Source: Nocardiopsis prasina DSM 43845 (lineage in GTDB: Bacteria > Actinomycetota > Actinomycetes > Streptosporangiales > Streptosporangiaceae). Taken from it: a stretch of 45,970 bases of DNA. The notes beneath the pieces were generated by a model. That model did not search any database, was not told the origin of the DNA, and saw nothing but the letters and a program-made list of their open reading frames with translations. The stretch covers positions 29,709 through 75,678 of the forward strand of contig NZ_ANAE01000141.1 of assembly GCF_000341265.1 (NCBI RefSeq). The letters run 5' to 3'. Shown piece after piece: positions 1 to 7,450 of the stretch (positions are counted from its first letter, which is position 1; every line of letters starts with the position of its first letter). Both the position numbers and the translations under genes were made by a program.

Positions 1-20
1 TGACCCACGATCCTGACGGC

Positions 21-50
21 GGGGGCCCCGGAGCGTACTCCGGGGCCCCC
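21..50 (+). terminator. Hairpin terminator of a gene ending at or left of the window edge
   Basis: A perfect 13-bp GC-rich stem (21-33 pairing with 38-50) closes a CGTA loop. A TGA at positions 1-3 could be the stop codon of the upstream plus-strand gene, which would put the hairpin about 18 bases after it. There is no U-tract, as is usual in high-GC actinobacteria. No convincing gene lies between here and 289. Confidence 0.75.
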
Positions 51-288
51 GTGCGTGCGCGTGGTCCGTCTCCCGGGCACGGCCGATCCGGTGAGTGCCC
101 CGGGGTAGTTCCGCGTTCGCGACCACCAGTTTCCCTCTCGCCGCGTCTCTGGAGCTCGGACAGCCAACCCGGACGGGCCCGCCGCGCGGCACGGCGCACC
201 TTGTGTGGCGGCGCACAGTAGGAGAGACGGCCGCTGGCATCGATGGCGGCCCCGCCACCGCCGCCGAAAGCGCCCGCGAAGCAGCCCC

Positions 289-957
289 CTAGGAACGGAC
301 CGGGCTGACGGGCTCCCGTGGCGGGGTCTGTGAACGGTGGGAGCGTCCCCGTTCGGCTCCGAGGCCGAAGTAGTGGCGGAAGCTGTAGACCAGCGGATTC
401 CAGCGCGCGGGATCGATGTGATGGGTTCCGGGCACCACGATGTCCTCCGCCGCGTGGACACGGACCACTTCAGCCTCGACGATGACGTGGTCGCCGGAGT
501 CGTCCAAGCGCACATGGCGTGCCCTCGCCTCCAGTTGCAGGGGGCACCGCGCCACACGCGGCGGGCCGACCAGGTCCGCCCCCAGGGGAGACAGCCCGGC
601 CGCGCCGAACTTGTCGGCCTCGAAGCGGCAGCCCGGTGGCTTCCCCTCAGGGACGGGACTCCGACCGGTCAGGGGCGCCAGCCGTTCCACGTGCTCCCAC
701 AGGTCGGCGGAGGGCAGGTTCACGACCAGTTCCGGTCGCTCCCGGAGGTTTCGGGCCGTCTGCCCGGTGGCACCGAGGCCCACGACGAGCAGCATGCCCA
801 GGGCCCACACGGAGGAGACGGGGGCCAGGTTGGGCGACCCGTCGTGGTTGAGCGTGGACACGAGGGCCACGGGGGTACCGAAGTAGAGAATGCTGGGCTC
901 GATCCTCAGGTGGTCCCCGGAGGTGTCCGAGGGGTTCTCGAAGGTGTCAGTGGTCAT
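289..957 (-). CDS. Flavin reductase family protein (FMN-binding split barrel)
   Basis: The 222-aa protein has the flavin-reductase-like fold signature: an N-terminal strand pair around SILYFGTPVALVST followed by NLAPVSSVWALG. A GATGQTARNL segment is typical of the FMN phosphate-binding loop, and a VVNLPS strand follows. Such proteins bind FMN and reduce it with NAD(P)H or act as flavin-dependent oxidoreductases; the substrate cannot be read from sequence. I chose the ATG at 957 rather than the longer open frame to 1188, because the upstream extension reads antisense through the neighbouring regulator and is low-complexity. The gene is divergent from an ArsR-type regulator with 64 bases between starts, an arrangement that suggests local control by that regulator. 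The last 20 residues are a basic, Pro/Ser-rich tail. Confidence 0.8.
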   Translation of the reverse strand: MTTDTFENPSDTSGDHLRIEPSILYFGTPVALVSTLNHDGSPNLAPVSSVWALGMLLVVGLGATGQTARNLRERPELVVNLPSADLWEHVERLAPLTGRSPVPEGKPPGCRFEADKFGAAGLSPLGADLVGPPRVARCPLQLEARARHVRLDDSGDHVIVEAEVVRVHAAEDIVVPGTHHIDPARWNPLVYSFRHYFGLGAERGRSHRSQTPPREPVSPVRS

Positions 958-981
958 GGCCGTGACACTAGTAACCGGACA

Positions 982-999
982 CTTCGGTGCTGGCCGAAG
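982..999. promoter_or_regulatory. Inverted repeat in the flavin reductase/ArsR divergent promoter
   Basis: CTTCGG (982-987) and CCGAAG (994-999) form a perfect 6-bp dyad with a 6-base spacer, inside the only 64 bases separating the two divergent starts. This is where an ArsR-family repressor would control both genes. A possible -10 (GACAAT, 1010-1015) for the regulator follows. Binding by the adjacent regulator is inference. Confidence 0.4.
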
Positions 1000-1021
1000 C
1001 GTCTGCGGGGACAATGGACCC

Positions 1022-1732
1022 ATGGAAACCGAGCGGGTCGCCCCAGGGCTGGCGAAGGTCGCGGGCCTGCTGGCCGACCCGACCCGGGCCGGGTTCTGCC
1101 TGGCCCTGCTGGACGGGCGGGCCTGGACCGCCGGGGAACTGGCCCGGCACGCGGGGGTGGCGGCCTCCACGTCGACCGAGCACCTCAACGCCCTCGTGGA
1201 GGGCGGACTCCTGGCCCAGGAGCGGCAGGGACGTCATCGCTACGTACGTATAGCCTCCTCCGAGATCGCCGAGCTGGTCGAACGCCTGGCCGCGCTGGGG
1301 CCGGAACCGGCTCCCCCGGCGCCTTCCCTGAGGGCGCGTTCCCGCCAGCGGCACCTGGCGCTCGCACGGACCTGCTACGACCACCTGGCTGGTCGGCTGG
1401 GCGTACTCGTCACCGAGGCGATGGTCGAGCGCGGACTGCTGACTGAGCGCGGCGGCCTGGCACTGACCCCGGCCGGAGTGAGCTGGAGCACGGAACTGGG
1501 GCTGGTGACCGCCCCGGGCACCCGGCGTCCGGCGGTGCGGGCCTGCCTGGACTGGACGGAGCGTCGCCCCCATCTCGCGGGCGCCCTGGGGGCCGCGTTC
1601 TGCTCCCACGCGTTCGCTTCCGGATGGATCGTCCGCACGGGAACACCCCGCGCCGTCGAAGTGACCCCGGAGGGCATGGAGGCCTTCGGTTCGCTGCTCG
1701 GCGCGAGGGCCGAGGAACTGCGCGTTCCCTGA
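1022..1732 (+). CDS. ArsR-family winged-helix transcriptional regulator
   Basis: A 236-aa protein. Residues about 10-75 form an ArsR-type winged helix: LADPTRAGFCLALLDG, then TAGELARHAGVAASTSTEHL as recognition region, then a wing around QGRHRYVRI. The C-terminal 150 residues are longer than a minimal ArsR protein (about 100 aa) and resemble the extended helical/sensor tails of actinobacterial metal-independent ArsR regulators. No CxC metal motif is visible in the recognition helix, so metal sensing is not supported. I chose the ATG at 1022 because the frame upstream (to 890) overlaps the divergent promoter. It probably regulates itself and the divergent flavin reductase. Confidence 0.85.
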   Translation: METERVAPGLAKVAGLLADPTRAGFCLALLDGRAWTAGELARHAGVAASTSTEHLNALVEGGLLAQERQGRHRYVRIASSEIAELVERLAALGPEPAPPAPSLRARSRQRHLALARTCYDHLAGRLGVLVTEAMVERGLLTERGGLALTPAGVSWSTELGLVTAPGTRRPAVRACLDWTERRPHLAGALGAAFCSHAFASGWIVRTGTPRAVEVTPEGMEAFGSLLGARAEELRVP

Positions 1733-1971
1733 GGACGCCGCCGCACGGGCCGGTCAGCCGGACCGGATCCCACTGGCTCGCCCCCGCCCGGAGACCAGTG
1801 GCCTCGCGGCTGCGGGGGCTCCCCGGCCGACCCCGCTCCACGACCGGTCCGTTCGATCCTGTGCGCGTGGCACGCGCCACGACCACGAACCAGCGGAACA
1901 CGATTCCGGCGCACCGGGTTTGCGCAGGCCAACACACAAACAGAGGGCGCATTCGTCCCCTCCGAAGGATG

Positions 1972-1988
1972 TACTACAGTCTGTCGTA
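1972..1988 (+). promoter_or_regulatory. ctaA promoter with imperfect dyad operator (shared with ctaB)
   Basis: TACTACA-GTC-TGTCGTA is an imperfect 7-3-7 palindrome (6 of 7 pairs). It contains a -10 hexamer TACAGT at 1975-1980. A start of transcription 7-8 bases later would fall on the A of the ctaA ATG at 1988, giving a leaderless mRNA. A closely related element lies upstream of ctaB (6901-6917) with the -10 in the same register. TACA...TGT half-sites resemble those read by BlaI/CopY-type repressors; that regulator assignment is inference. The rest of 1733-1971 holds no gene I can support. Confidence 0.55.
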
Positions 1989-3109
1989 TGTTTGCATCCC
2001 CGGCCTCCGCGACGACGGCCCTCAACACGATCACCCCGCTCGCGGCGGACGAGATGGATGACATCGTCCTCCTCGGAGTCCCCCTCTGGGGCTGGCAGAT
2101 CGCCGTGGCCGCCGCGGGCGTCCTGGCGCTGGTCCTGCTGGCCCGGACCATCTGGAACCCCTCCCAGAGGTCGCTGCGAGCCTGGGCGCTGGGCAACATC
2201 GTCGTCAACGCCGGGATCGCCGTCACCGGCGCGACCGTGCGGGTCACCTCCTCGGGCCTGGGATGCTCCGAGTGGCCCCGGTGCACACCGGACAGCTTCG
2301 TGCCCATCGACACCGGCCACGCCGCCCTCAACGCGGCCATCGAGTTCGGCAACCGGACCCTGACCTTCGTGGTGCTCGCGGTCGCCGTGATCACCCTCAT
2401 CGCGGTGCTGCGCATGACCCCGCGCCGCCGCGACCTCGTTCTGCTGGCCGCGATCATCCCGTTCGGCGTCCTGGGACAGGGCGTGGTCGGCGGCATCACC
2501 GTGTGGACGGACCTGCACCCGGCCTCGGTGGCCACCCACTTCCTGCTGTCCATGGTGATGGTCTTCATCACCGTGGCGCTCTACGTGCGCTGCCAGGAGC
2601 CCGAGGGCAGGCCACAGCTCGCCGTGGGACCGATGCTGCACACGGTGAGCATCGGCCTGGTGGTGGTCGGCTTCCTGTTGCTGATCGCCGGAACCGTGGT
2701 CACGGGCACCGGTCCGCACGGCGGTGACGCCGCCGCTCCTCGCTGGGAGCTGGACCTGCCCGCTGTCACCCGGGTGCACTCGGTCCTGGGCTGGCTCACC
2801 CTGCTGGGAAGCGTCCTGGCCACCGTGATCGCCTTCCGCAGCGGCGCCTCGCGCATCGCGCGGACGAGCAGCGTGAGTCTGCTGGTGATCGTGGTGCTCC
2901 AGGGGGTCCTGGGCTACACCCAGTACGCCCTGGAGCTGCCCGAGGCCCTGGTGGTCCTGCACGTGCTGGGCTCCGCGGTGACCTGGGTCGCGATCTCCCG
3001 CCTGTACTTCGCCACCACCCGCCTGGTCCCTCCGGGTGAGGAGGTCAGCGGGGAGGCTGACCGTGCCGGGGAACGTAGTTCTGCTGGCTCGGCGGCTGCT
3101 GGACAGTAG
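1988..3109 (+). CDS. ctaA: Heme A synthase, COX15/CtaA family
   Basis: This integral membrane enzyme oxidises the C8 methyl of heme O to the formyl group of heme A for aa3-type cytochrome oxidase. The 373-aa protein has about eight hydrophobic segments in two four-helix halves. It carries the family signature GATVRVTSSGLGCSEWPRC, with the extracytoplasmic C-x6-C pair, then EFGNRTLTF with the conserved Glu. Histidines in each half (GHAALN, DLHPASVATH, TRVHSVLGW, VVLHVLGS) fit heme ligation. The ATG at 1988 has no Shine-Dalgarno but fits a leaderless transcript; an in-frame ATG at 2054 is the alternative. Its 3' end overlaps the convergent prsW-like gene by 65 bases. Its substrate is made by CtaB, encoded about 2.7 kb downstream on the other strand. 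Confidence 0.93.
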   Translation: MFASPASATTALNTITPLAADEMDDIVLLGVPLWGWQIAVAAAGVLALVLLARTIWNPSQRSLRAWALGNIVVNAGIAVTGATVRVTSSGLGCSEWPRCTPDSFVPIDTGHAALNAAIEFGNRTLTFVVLAVAVITLIAVLRMTPRRRDLVLLAAIIPFGVLGQGVVGGITVWTDLHPASVATHFLLSMVMVFITVALYVRCQEPEGRPQLAVGPMLHTVSIGLVVVGFLLLIAGTVVTGTGPHGGDAAAPRWELDLPAVTRVHSVLGWLTLLGSVLATVIAFRSGASRIARTSSVSLLVIVVLQGVLGYTQYALELPEALVVLHVLGSAVTWVAISRLYFATTRLVPPGEEVSGEADRAGERSSAGSAAAGQ

Positions 3110-4358
3110 GCTGCTCGGCCCGCGCCTGGGCGATGACGTGCGCGAAGTCGGCCCGGCGCAGGAAGCCCGAGTCCGTGGGGTTCTCCGCCCAGCCGGGCGT
3201 GACCGGCTGGGGGACGCGCCCCAGGAAGGTGTCTCGGGCCACGTGCATCAACGCCAGGAACGAGTCCCGGTCGACCTTCCAGTTGTCGCGGGGCAGGCCC
3301 GCGTCGAGCTTCTGGTGCAGCAGCGCGAGTTCGGTGGCTGCCAACTGGTAGTCCTTCATCGCCGAGCGGCCCCGGGCCCCCGCGTTGCGGGCGGCCCACT
3401 CTCGGGCGCGACGCCTGCCCGTCATCGAGCTGAGCATCGTGATGTCGGCCGGGGTGACCAGCCCCGTGGAGATGTAGGGCGGCAGGTAGCGGTCGATCGC
3501 CGCCACCTGGCCGCGCCGGTCGTGGGCGGCGATCGCGAGGATGCCGAGCAGGAACACGAACAGCACCAGGTACGCCACGCCCAGGCCGGTCCAGCCGAAG
3601 TAGGTCGAGCCGTTCCACATGCCGTGCAGCAGCACGGCCGTCACCCATCCCCCGATCGGAGCCAGGAACCGCAGTCGGCCGGTGCGCATCGCCGCGTAGG
3701 CCACACCCAACCCGATCATCGCGGTGTAGACGGGGTGGCCGAACGGCGCGATGAGGCCCCGGATGGCGAAGGTGGCGACGAGGGTGCCGTCGAAGAAGGC
3801 GCTGAGGAAGTAGAGGATGTTCTCGGTGAAGGCGAACCCCGTGGCCACCATTCCGGCGTAGACCACACCGTCGGTGAAGGTGTCGATCTCGTTGCGCCGC
3901 CGCCACAGCAGGATGAGCAGGACCATGCCCTTGGCGCTCTCCTCCACGACCGGTGCCACCAGTGACGTGCTCAGGAACTCGGCCACGCCGTCGCCGAACA
4001 CCGGCTGGGTGAGGTAGGTCAGCCCCCAGCTGTTGAGCAGGAACGACGCCACGACCGCCACCCCGGCTCCCCATGCGAACGCGAAGAAGAGCACCCAGCC
4101 GGGTTCGGGTTCGAGCCGGTCGAGCATGAGGATGAGCGGCACGAGGATGGTCACCGGGATGATCGCCGCGACCAGGCTGACCAGGAACCCCGTGGCGCCG
4201 TCGATCCCCGCCGCCGCTCCCCCGGCCATCGCCAGCAACCACAGGTACGTGAGCATGCCGATCATGCACACCACGCTGACGGTGGTGCCCAGGATGAGGG
4301 TCATCGAGTACCGGGAGCGGCGTCCTTGCAGGATCGCCCTGCTGTCGAGTCGGGGCAT
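3045..4358 (-). CDS. PrsW-family intramembrane metalloprotease
   Basis: A 437-aa multi-spanning membrane protein. After a short cytoplasmic N-terminus there are about eight or nine hydrophobic helices, then a soluble helical C-terminal domain of about 150 residues ending in a Gln/Pro-rich tail. PrsW motifs are visible: PVVEESAKG (EExxK), FTENILYFLS, and HGMWNG. These Glu/His residues are thought to coordinate zinc in the membrane. PrsW of Bacillus performs site-1 cleavage of an anti-sigma factor; the substrate here is unknown. I chose the ATG at 4358 because the 31 extra upstream residues of the open frame are Arg/Pro-rich and unlike a family N-terminus. The gene converges on ctaA, and the two coding ends overlap by 65 bases. 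Confidence 0.88.
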   Translation of the reverse strand: MPRLDSRAILQGRRSRYSMTLILGTTVSVVCMIGMLTYLWLLAMAGGAAAGIDGATGFLVSLVAAIIPVTILVPLILMLDRLEPEPGWVLFFAFAWGAGVAVVASFLLNSWGLTYLTQPVFGDGVAEFLSTSLVAPVVEESAKGMVLLILLWRRRNEIDTFTDGVVYAGMVATGFAFTENILYFLSAFFDGTLVATFAIRGLIAPFGHPVYTAMIGLGVAYAAMRTGRLRFLAPIGGWVTAVLLHGMWNGSTYFGWTGLGVAYLVLFVFLLGILAIAAHDRRGQVAAIDRYLPPYISTGLVTPADITMLSSMTGRRRAREWAARNAGARGRSAMKDYQLAATELALLHQKLDAGLPRDNWKVDRDSFLALMHVARDTFLGRVPQPVTPGWAENPTDSGFLRRADFAHVIAQARAEQPTVQQPPSQQNYVPRHGQPPR

Positions 4359-4529
4359 GGGCACAGATCGTAGCGGGTCAGCGGGCGTTCGGCGGGGTCG
4401 GCTCCGCCCCCGCGCTGGTCCTCCGAAGGCGAGGGCGGCGAACCGCGCCACGCCTCCGGTCTCGTGCCCGTGGGCGACCGGGTACGAGAGGATCGGAGCG
4501 TTCGTTCAACTCGGAGATGAGGCCACGGC

Positions 4530-4961
4530 ATGGACCCGAACACCACCACCGAGCGCGGGGGAAACCCGCCCTGGCTCCTGCTCCTCCGTGTCGCGGTGGG
4601 CGCCAGCCTCGCCGCGCTCCTGTGGGAGTTTCTCACGGCGGGACAGTTGATCACGTTCAACATGGCCGCCCTGCCTCTGCACTGGGGCGGCGCCTTCGCG
4701 GTGCACGTGGCCAGCGGCGTGCAGCTGCTGGCCGCCGTCCTGGTGTGGCGTGCGGGATCGTCGGCCGGTCCCGCGCATGACCGGCTGGTGGCGCTGGTGA
4801 GTCTGCTGGCCTTCGTGCTGGGCTTCCCGCAGGCCGCCCTGGGCACCTACGGGCCGCTCCAGGCGCACGTGCCGCTGGCCCTGGTACTCGTGGCCACCGT
4901 CGTGTGGTCGGCGGTCCTGGTGTGGCGCCGCGCTGAAGGGCGCGGGGTCAACCGGAGCTGA
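4530..4961 (+). CDS. Small four-helix membrane protein resembling one half of CtaA
   Basis: A 143-aa protein with four hydrophobic segments (about residues 14-36, 48-72, 83-103 and 110-133). The second half reads LHWGGAFAVHVASGVQLLAA, then a Q-x-x-LG motif (PQAALGTYG), then LQAHVPLALVL. The same layout (His at the start of a helix, Gln-x2-Leu-Gly, about 12 residues, His at the start of the next helix) occurs in the C-terminal half of the ctaA product encoded 1.5 kb upstream. This suggests a heme- or quinone-binding four-helix module; that is inference. Start: ATG at 4530, with a weak GGAG-like element upstream. It is divergent from the PrsW gene and is the only gene on its strand here. It could instead be a generic membrane protein of unknown function. 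Confidence 0.7.
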   Translation: MDPNTTTERGGNPPWLLLLRVAVGASLAALLWEFLTAGQLITFNMAALPLHWGGAFAVHVASGVQLLAAVLVWRAGSSAGPAHDRLVALVSLLAFVLGFPQAALGTYGPLQAHVPLALVLVATVVWSAVLVWRRAEGRGVNRS

Positions 4962-5767
4962 GCCCCGCCCTCCGAAGGCCCTAACAGGGCATCAGCCCAG
5001 GCCAGGGTGTCGAAGTGGGGGCGCACGTCCGTGAGGTGGGTGGGCGCGGCCCCCGAAGCCTCGGTGCCGCTGTGGCCATGGGTGAGCCGGGTCGGGGCCG
5101 GGGCCGGGGCTCTCGGCGCCCCCAGGCACGGCGCCTTGGACCGGGTGGTTTCCGGGGCTGGGTGGTTTCCGGGACCGGGTGGAAGTGGAGTGCCCCGTGG
5201 CGCGGCCCCCTCCGGAATCGACCCTGTGGACAACCCGTCCGGCCCGCTTCCGGTCGGGGAGACTGGAATCTCCGGGAACCCCGCGGCGGAGGTTCCGGAG
5301 TCGGGCTGAGGCGGGGAGGTCCGCACGGGTGTCGGTGATCTGGGTGACCTGGGTGGTGGGGCTGTTGTGCGAGTGGAGGGCGTGGGGCAGGAGGCTCTCC
5401 ACGGCGGCGCGGGCACGGGTGTCGGCCATCGCCAGAGCCGAGGACAGGACTGGCAGGACGGCCAGGTCGGTCTCCACCTCGCCGAGCCGTTCGGTGACAG
5501 CTTCGGGGAAGCGGGAGCGAGCCGAGGCGGCGAGCGGGTCGAAGCCCTCGAGTGGGGCGGGCAGGCGGTACGGGTACTCCGTGTCGGTCCCGACCCGCTC
5601 CGCGCCGGCGACCCAGGTGGGAGGGGTGGTTGTTGCCACAGGGGGGTCACAGCGCCCACCCGTGACCAGAAGGTGTGCGTACCCACACGAAACGGCGCTC
5701 CTCCGTGGGAGGAACGCCGTCGTGAGGGGCCCGCGCTCGCGGCCGACGTGCCCGCGGGACCGGGTGT
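4962..5767 (-). pseudogene. Degraded gene; intact-looking segment 5316-5639
   Basis: About 800 bases carry no full gene. On the minus strand, 5639 down to about 5316 reads as a well-biased coding stretch of some 108 codons, starting at a GTG and including TEYPYRLPAPLEGFDPLAAS. GC at third positions is high throughout. Beyond 5316 the frame stays open but codon bias collapses, and bias returns in another frame near 5050-4985 (HLTDVRPHFDTLAWADAL). The simplest reading is a gene broken by frameshifts or internal replacement. I do not recognise the family. No ribosome-binding site precedes the GTG. The first 50 bases (5640-5690) contain a short dyad (GGTCAC...GTGACC, 5645-5668). Confidence 0.4.
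5692..5720 (-). terminator. ctaB terminator hairpin
   Basis: ACGGCGCTCCTCC (5692-5704) pairs with GGAGGAACGCCGT (5708-5720), a 13-bp stem with one mismatch and a GTG loop. It lies 48 bases past the ctaB stop codon in the direction of ctaB transcription. Confidence 0.7.
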
Positions 5768-6742
5768 CTAGGAGAGGAAGCGGGCGATGAGCGGGTCGAC
5801 GGTGACCGCCACGAACAGCAGCGCCAGGTAGGCGTTGGTGAGGTGGAAGAAGTTCATCGTCTTGAGCTGGGCGCCGGTCACTCCCGCCTTGGAGCGGCTG
5901 AGCAGGCGGTGGGCCTGCACGACCAGCAGCGCCCCCAGCACCAGGGCGACCACGCCGTAGAACCAGGTGGTCCCGGCGACCGGCCAGAAGATCAGGGAGA
6001 CGATCACGGTCGCCCAGGTGTAGAGCACCGACTCCAGCAGCACACGGCGGTCGCTGGCGACCACGGGCAGCATGGGCACCTGGGCTGCCGCGTAGTCCTC
6101 GCGGTAGCGCATGGCCAGCGTCCAGGTGTGCGGCGGCGTCCAGAAGAACACCACCAGGAAGAGCACGAACGGCGCCCAGTCCAGGCTGTTGGTGACGGCG
6201 GCCCAGCCGATCAGCACCGGCATGCAGCCCGCGATGCCGCCCCACACGACGTTCTGCGCGGTGCGCCGCTTGAGCAGCATCGTGTAGACGAAGATGTAGA
6301 AGGCGATCGCGAAGACCGACAGCACGGCCGAGAGCACGTTCACGAGCACGAGGAAGCCGACGGTGGAGCCGATCGCCAGGATCAGCCCGTAGGTGAGGGC
6401 TCCGCGCGGGGTGACCAGGTCCATCGCGCCGGGACGCTGTCGGGTGCGACGCATCTCACGGTCGATGTCGCGGTCGATGTAGCAGTTCATCGCGTTCGCG
6501 CTGGCGGCGGACATGGTGCCGAACACCAGGGTGGCGACGGCGGTCCACAGCGGGGGCACGCCCCCGGCGGCGACGAACATCACCGGGATGGTGGTGATGA
6601 GGAGGAGTTCGATGACGCGGGGCTTGGAGAGGGCGACGTAGGCACGGGCGTGGTCGCCGAAGGAGGCCTTGCGGGGGGCCTCGGGGGCGGACGCCTCGAT
6701 GTCGGACTCACCGGTGTGGGGTGCGCGGTTGGTGAGAGCCAT
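5768..6742 (-). CDS. ctaB: Protoheme IX farnesyltransferase (heme O synthase)
   Basis: This membrane UbiA-family prenyltransferase attaches a farnesyl group to protoheme to make heme O, the substrate of CtaA. The 324-aa length is normal. After a 30-residue polar N-terminus come nine or so membrane helices. The first aspartate-rich motif is N-x3-D-x3-D ([19 protein letters not shown]), binding Mg-diphosphate; the second conserved loop is [33 protein letters not shown] is also typical. ctaB is divergent from tkt, as in many actinobacteria. A putative promoter with the same element as ctaA lies about 160 bases upstream, and a hairpin follows the stop. Confidence 0.95.
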   Translation of the reverse strand: MALTNRAPHTGESDIEASAPEAPRKASFGDHARAYVALSKPRVIELLLITTIPVMFVAAGGVPPLWTAVATLVFGTMSAASANAMNCYIDRDIDREMRRTRQRPGAMDLVTPRGALTYGLILAIGSTVGFLVLVNVLSAVLSVFAIAFYIFVYTMLLKRRTAQNVVWGGIAGCMPVLIGWAAVTNSLDWAPFVLFLVVFFWTPPHTWTLAMRYREDYAAAQVPMLPVVASDRRVLLESVLYTWATVIVSLIFWPVAGTTWFYGVVALVLGALLVVQAHRLLSRSKAGVTGAQLKTMNFFHLTNAYLALLFVAVTVDPLIARFLS

Positions 6743-7450
6743 CAGATCGGCGCCCTCACGCCCGGAGGCACTCGTGTCCCCTGGGGGGCCGGCTCGGTTT
6801 CAGACACGCGGATACCTCGACAACTCTTAGGGAATCGACACTGCTCGCCACGCGGGGTGGATCGGACCGACAAAGCGGCAGGATCAGCGAAAACCCCGTC
6901 AACGACAAAGTGTAGTACTTACCTGTCCGGATCGGTGACCAGCCCCCTCCGTACGGATGGCCTCCGGCCCCGGCGACCGATCGCCCCGGGCTCCGTTACT
7001 CCCGCCTGGGTGTACAGAAGGGTCGCACAGGCCCCTTCGAGCTTCCAACGTGCCACGCGCCCCGGGCGGCCGCACCGCCCGCCCCCTACGGCCGTGGCGG
7101 GCGGTCGCCAGGCGGCGCCCACGGACCCCTACCAGCCAGTAACCCAAGGTGTCGGGAAACGACATCCACGGCCACGGACGATAGGCTCACATACGGCCCT
7201 GTTCTCGACCCCGTCACCACGGGGCCCGAGCTCCGGACACCGTGACCCAGACGCTGTCGCGCCGACTCCGCGGCCCGAGCCCCGCGCCACGGGGCCACAC
7301 CGCGCGAGCCGTCGAAGCCGATCCCGCCCTCCCCCGCGATCCGCCGACCCGGTGGGCCGCCGACGGGGTGCCCGGCCTACAGCACGCACACACAACCCAC
7401 ACCCGCCCCGGAACCGGGTGCACGGGTGTCGAGAAGGAGCAGACAAGTCC
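6743..7450. other. 708-base intergenic region between ctaB and tkt
   Basis: No gene can be supported here; open frames on both strands have poor codon bias and Arg/Pro-rich products. It holds the ctaB promoter element (6901-6917), leaving a leader of roughly 160 bases for ctaB. For tkt a possible promoter is ACGACA (7159-7164), 17 bases, TAGGCT (7182-7187), with a long leader. AAGGAG (7434-7439) is the tkt ribosome-binding site. Confidence 0.5.
6901..6917 (-). promoter_or_regulatory. ctaB promoter/operator element matching that of ctaA
   Basis: Read on the minus strand the site is TACTACA-CTT-TGTCGTT, with the -10 hexamer TACACT at 6914-6909. The ctaA site is TACTACA-GTC-TGTCGTA, with its -10 (TACAGT) in the same register. 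Each is preceded by a G, so the shared core GTACTACA-x-T-x-TGTCGT agrees at 16 of 18 positions. The two genes are not adjacent, which argues for a common regulator of heme A synthesis rather than chance. Confidence 0.55.

Noticed and set aside
95..292. 65-aa open frame on the plus strand at the left edge
   Set aside because: Poor codon bias, no ribosome-binding site and a low-complexity product.
243..308. A 21-residue Pro-rich ORF (MAAPPPPPKAPAKQPP...) preceded by an AGGAGAG
   Set aside because: The spacing to the ribosome-binding site is about 16 bases and the ORF overlaps the flavin reductase end; too weak to call a gene.
5316..5639. Possible Fic-family N-terminus in the decayed gene
   Set aside because: Only a vague resemblance; no HPFxxGNG motif or other Fic signature is present, so no family is named.
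5843..7450. Long plus-strand frame running into tkt that would add more than 500 residues
   Set aside because: It reads antisense to ctaB with biased, low-complexity composition; the GTG at 7451 has the ribosome-binding site and gives the family length.
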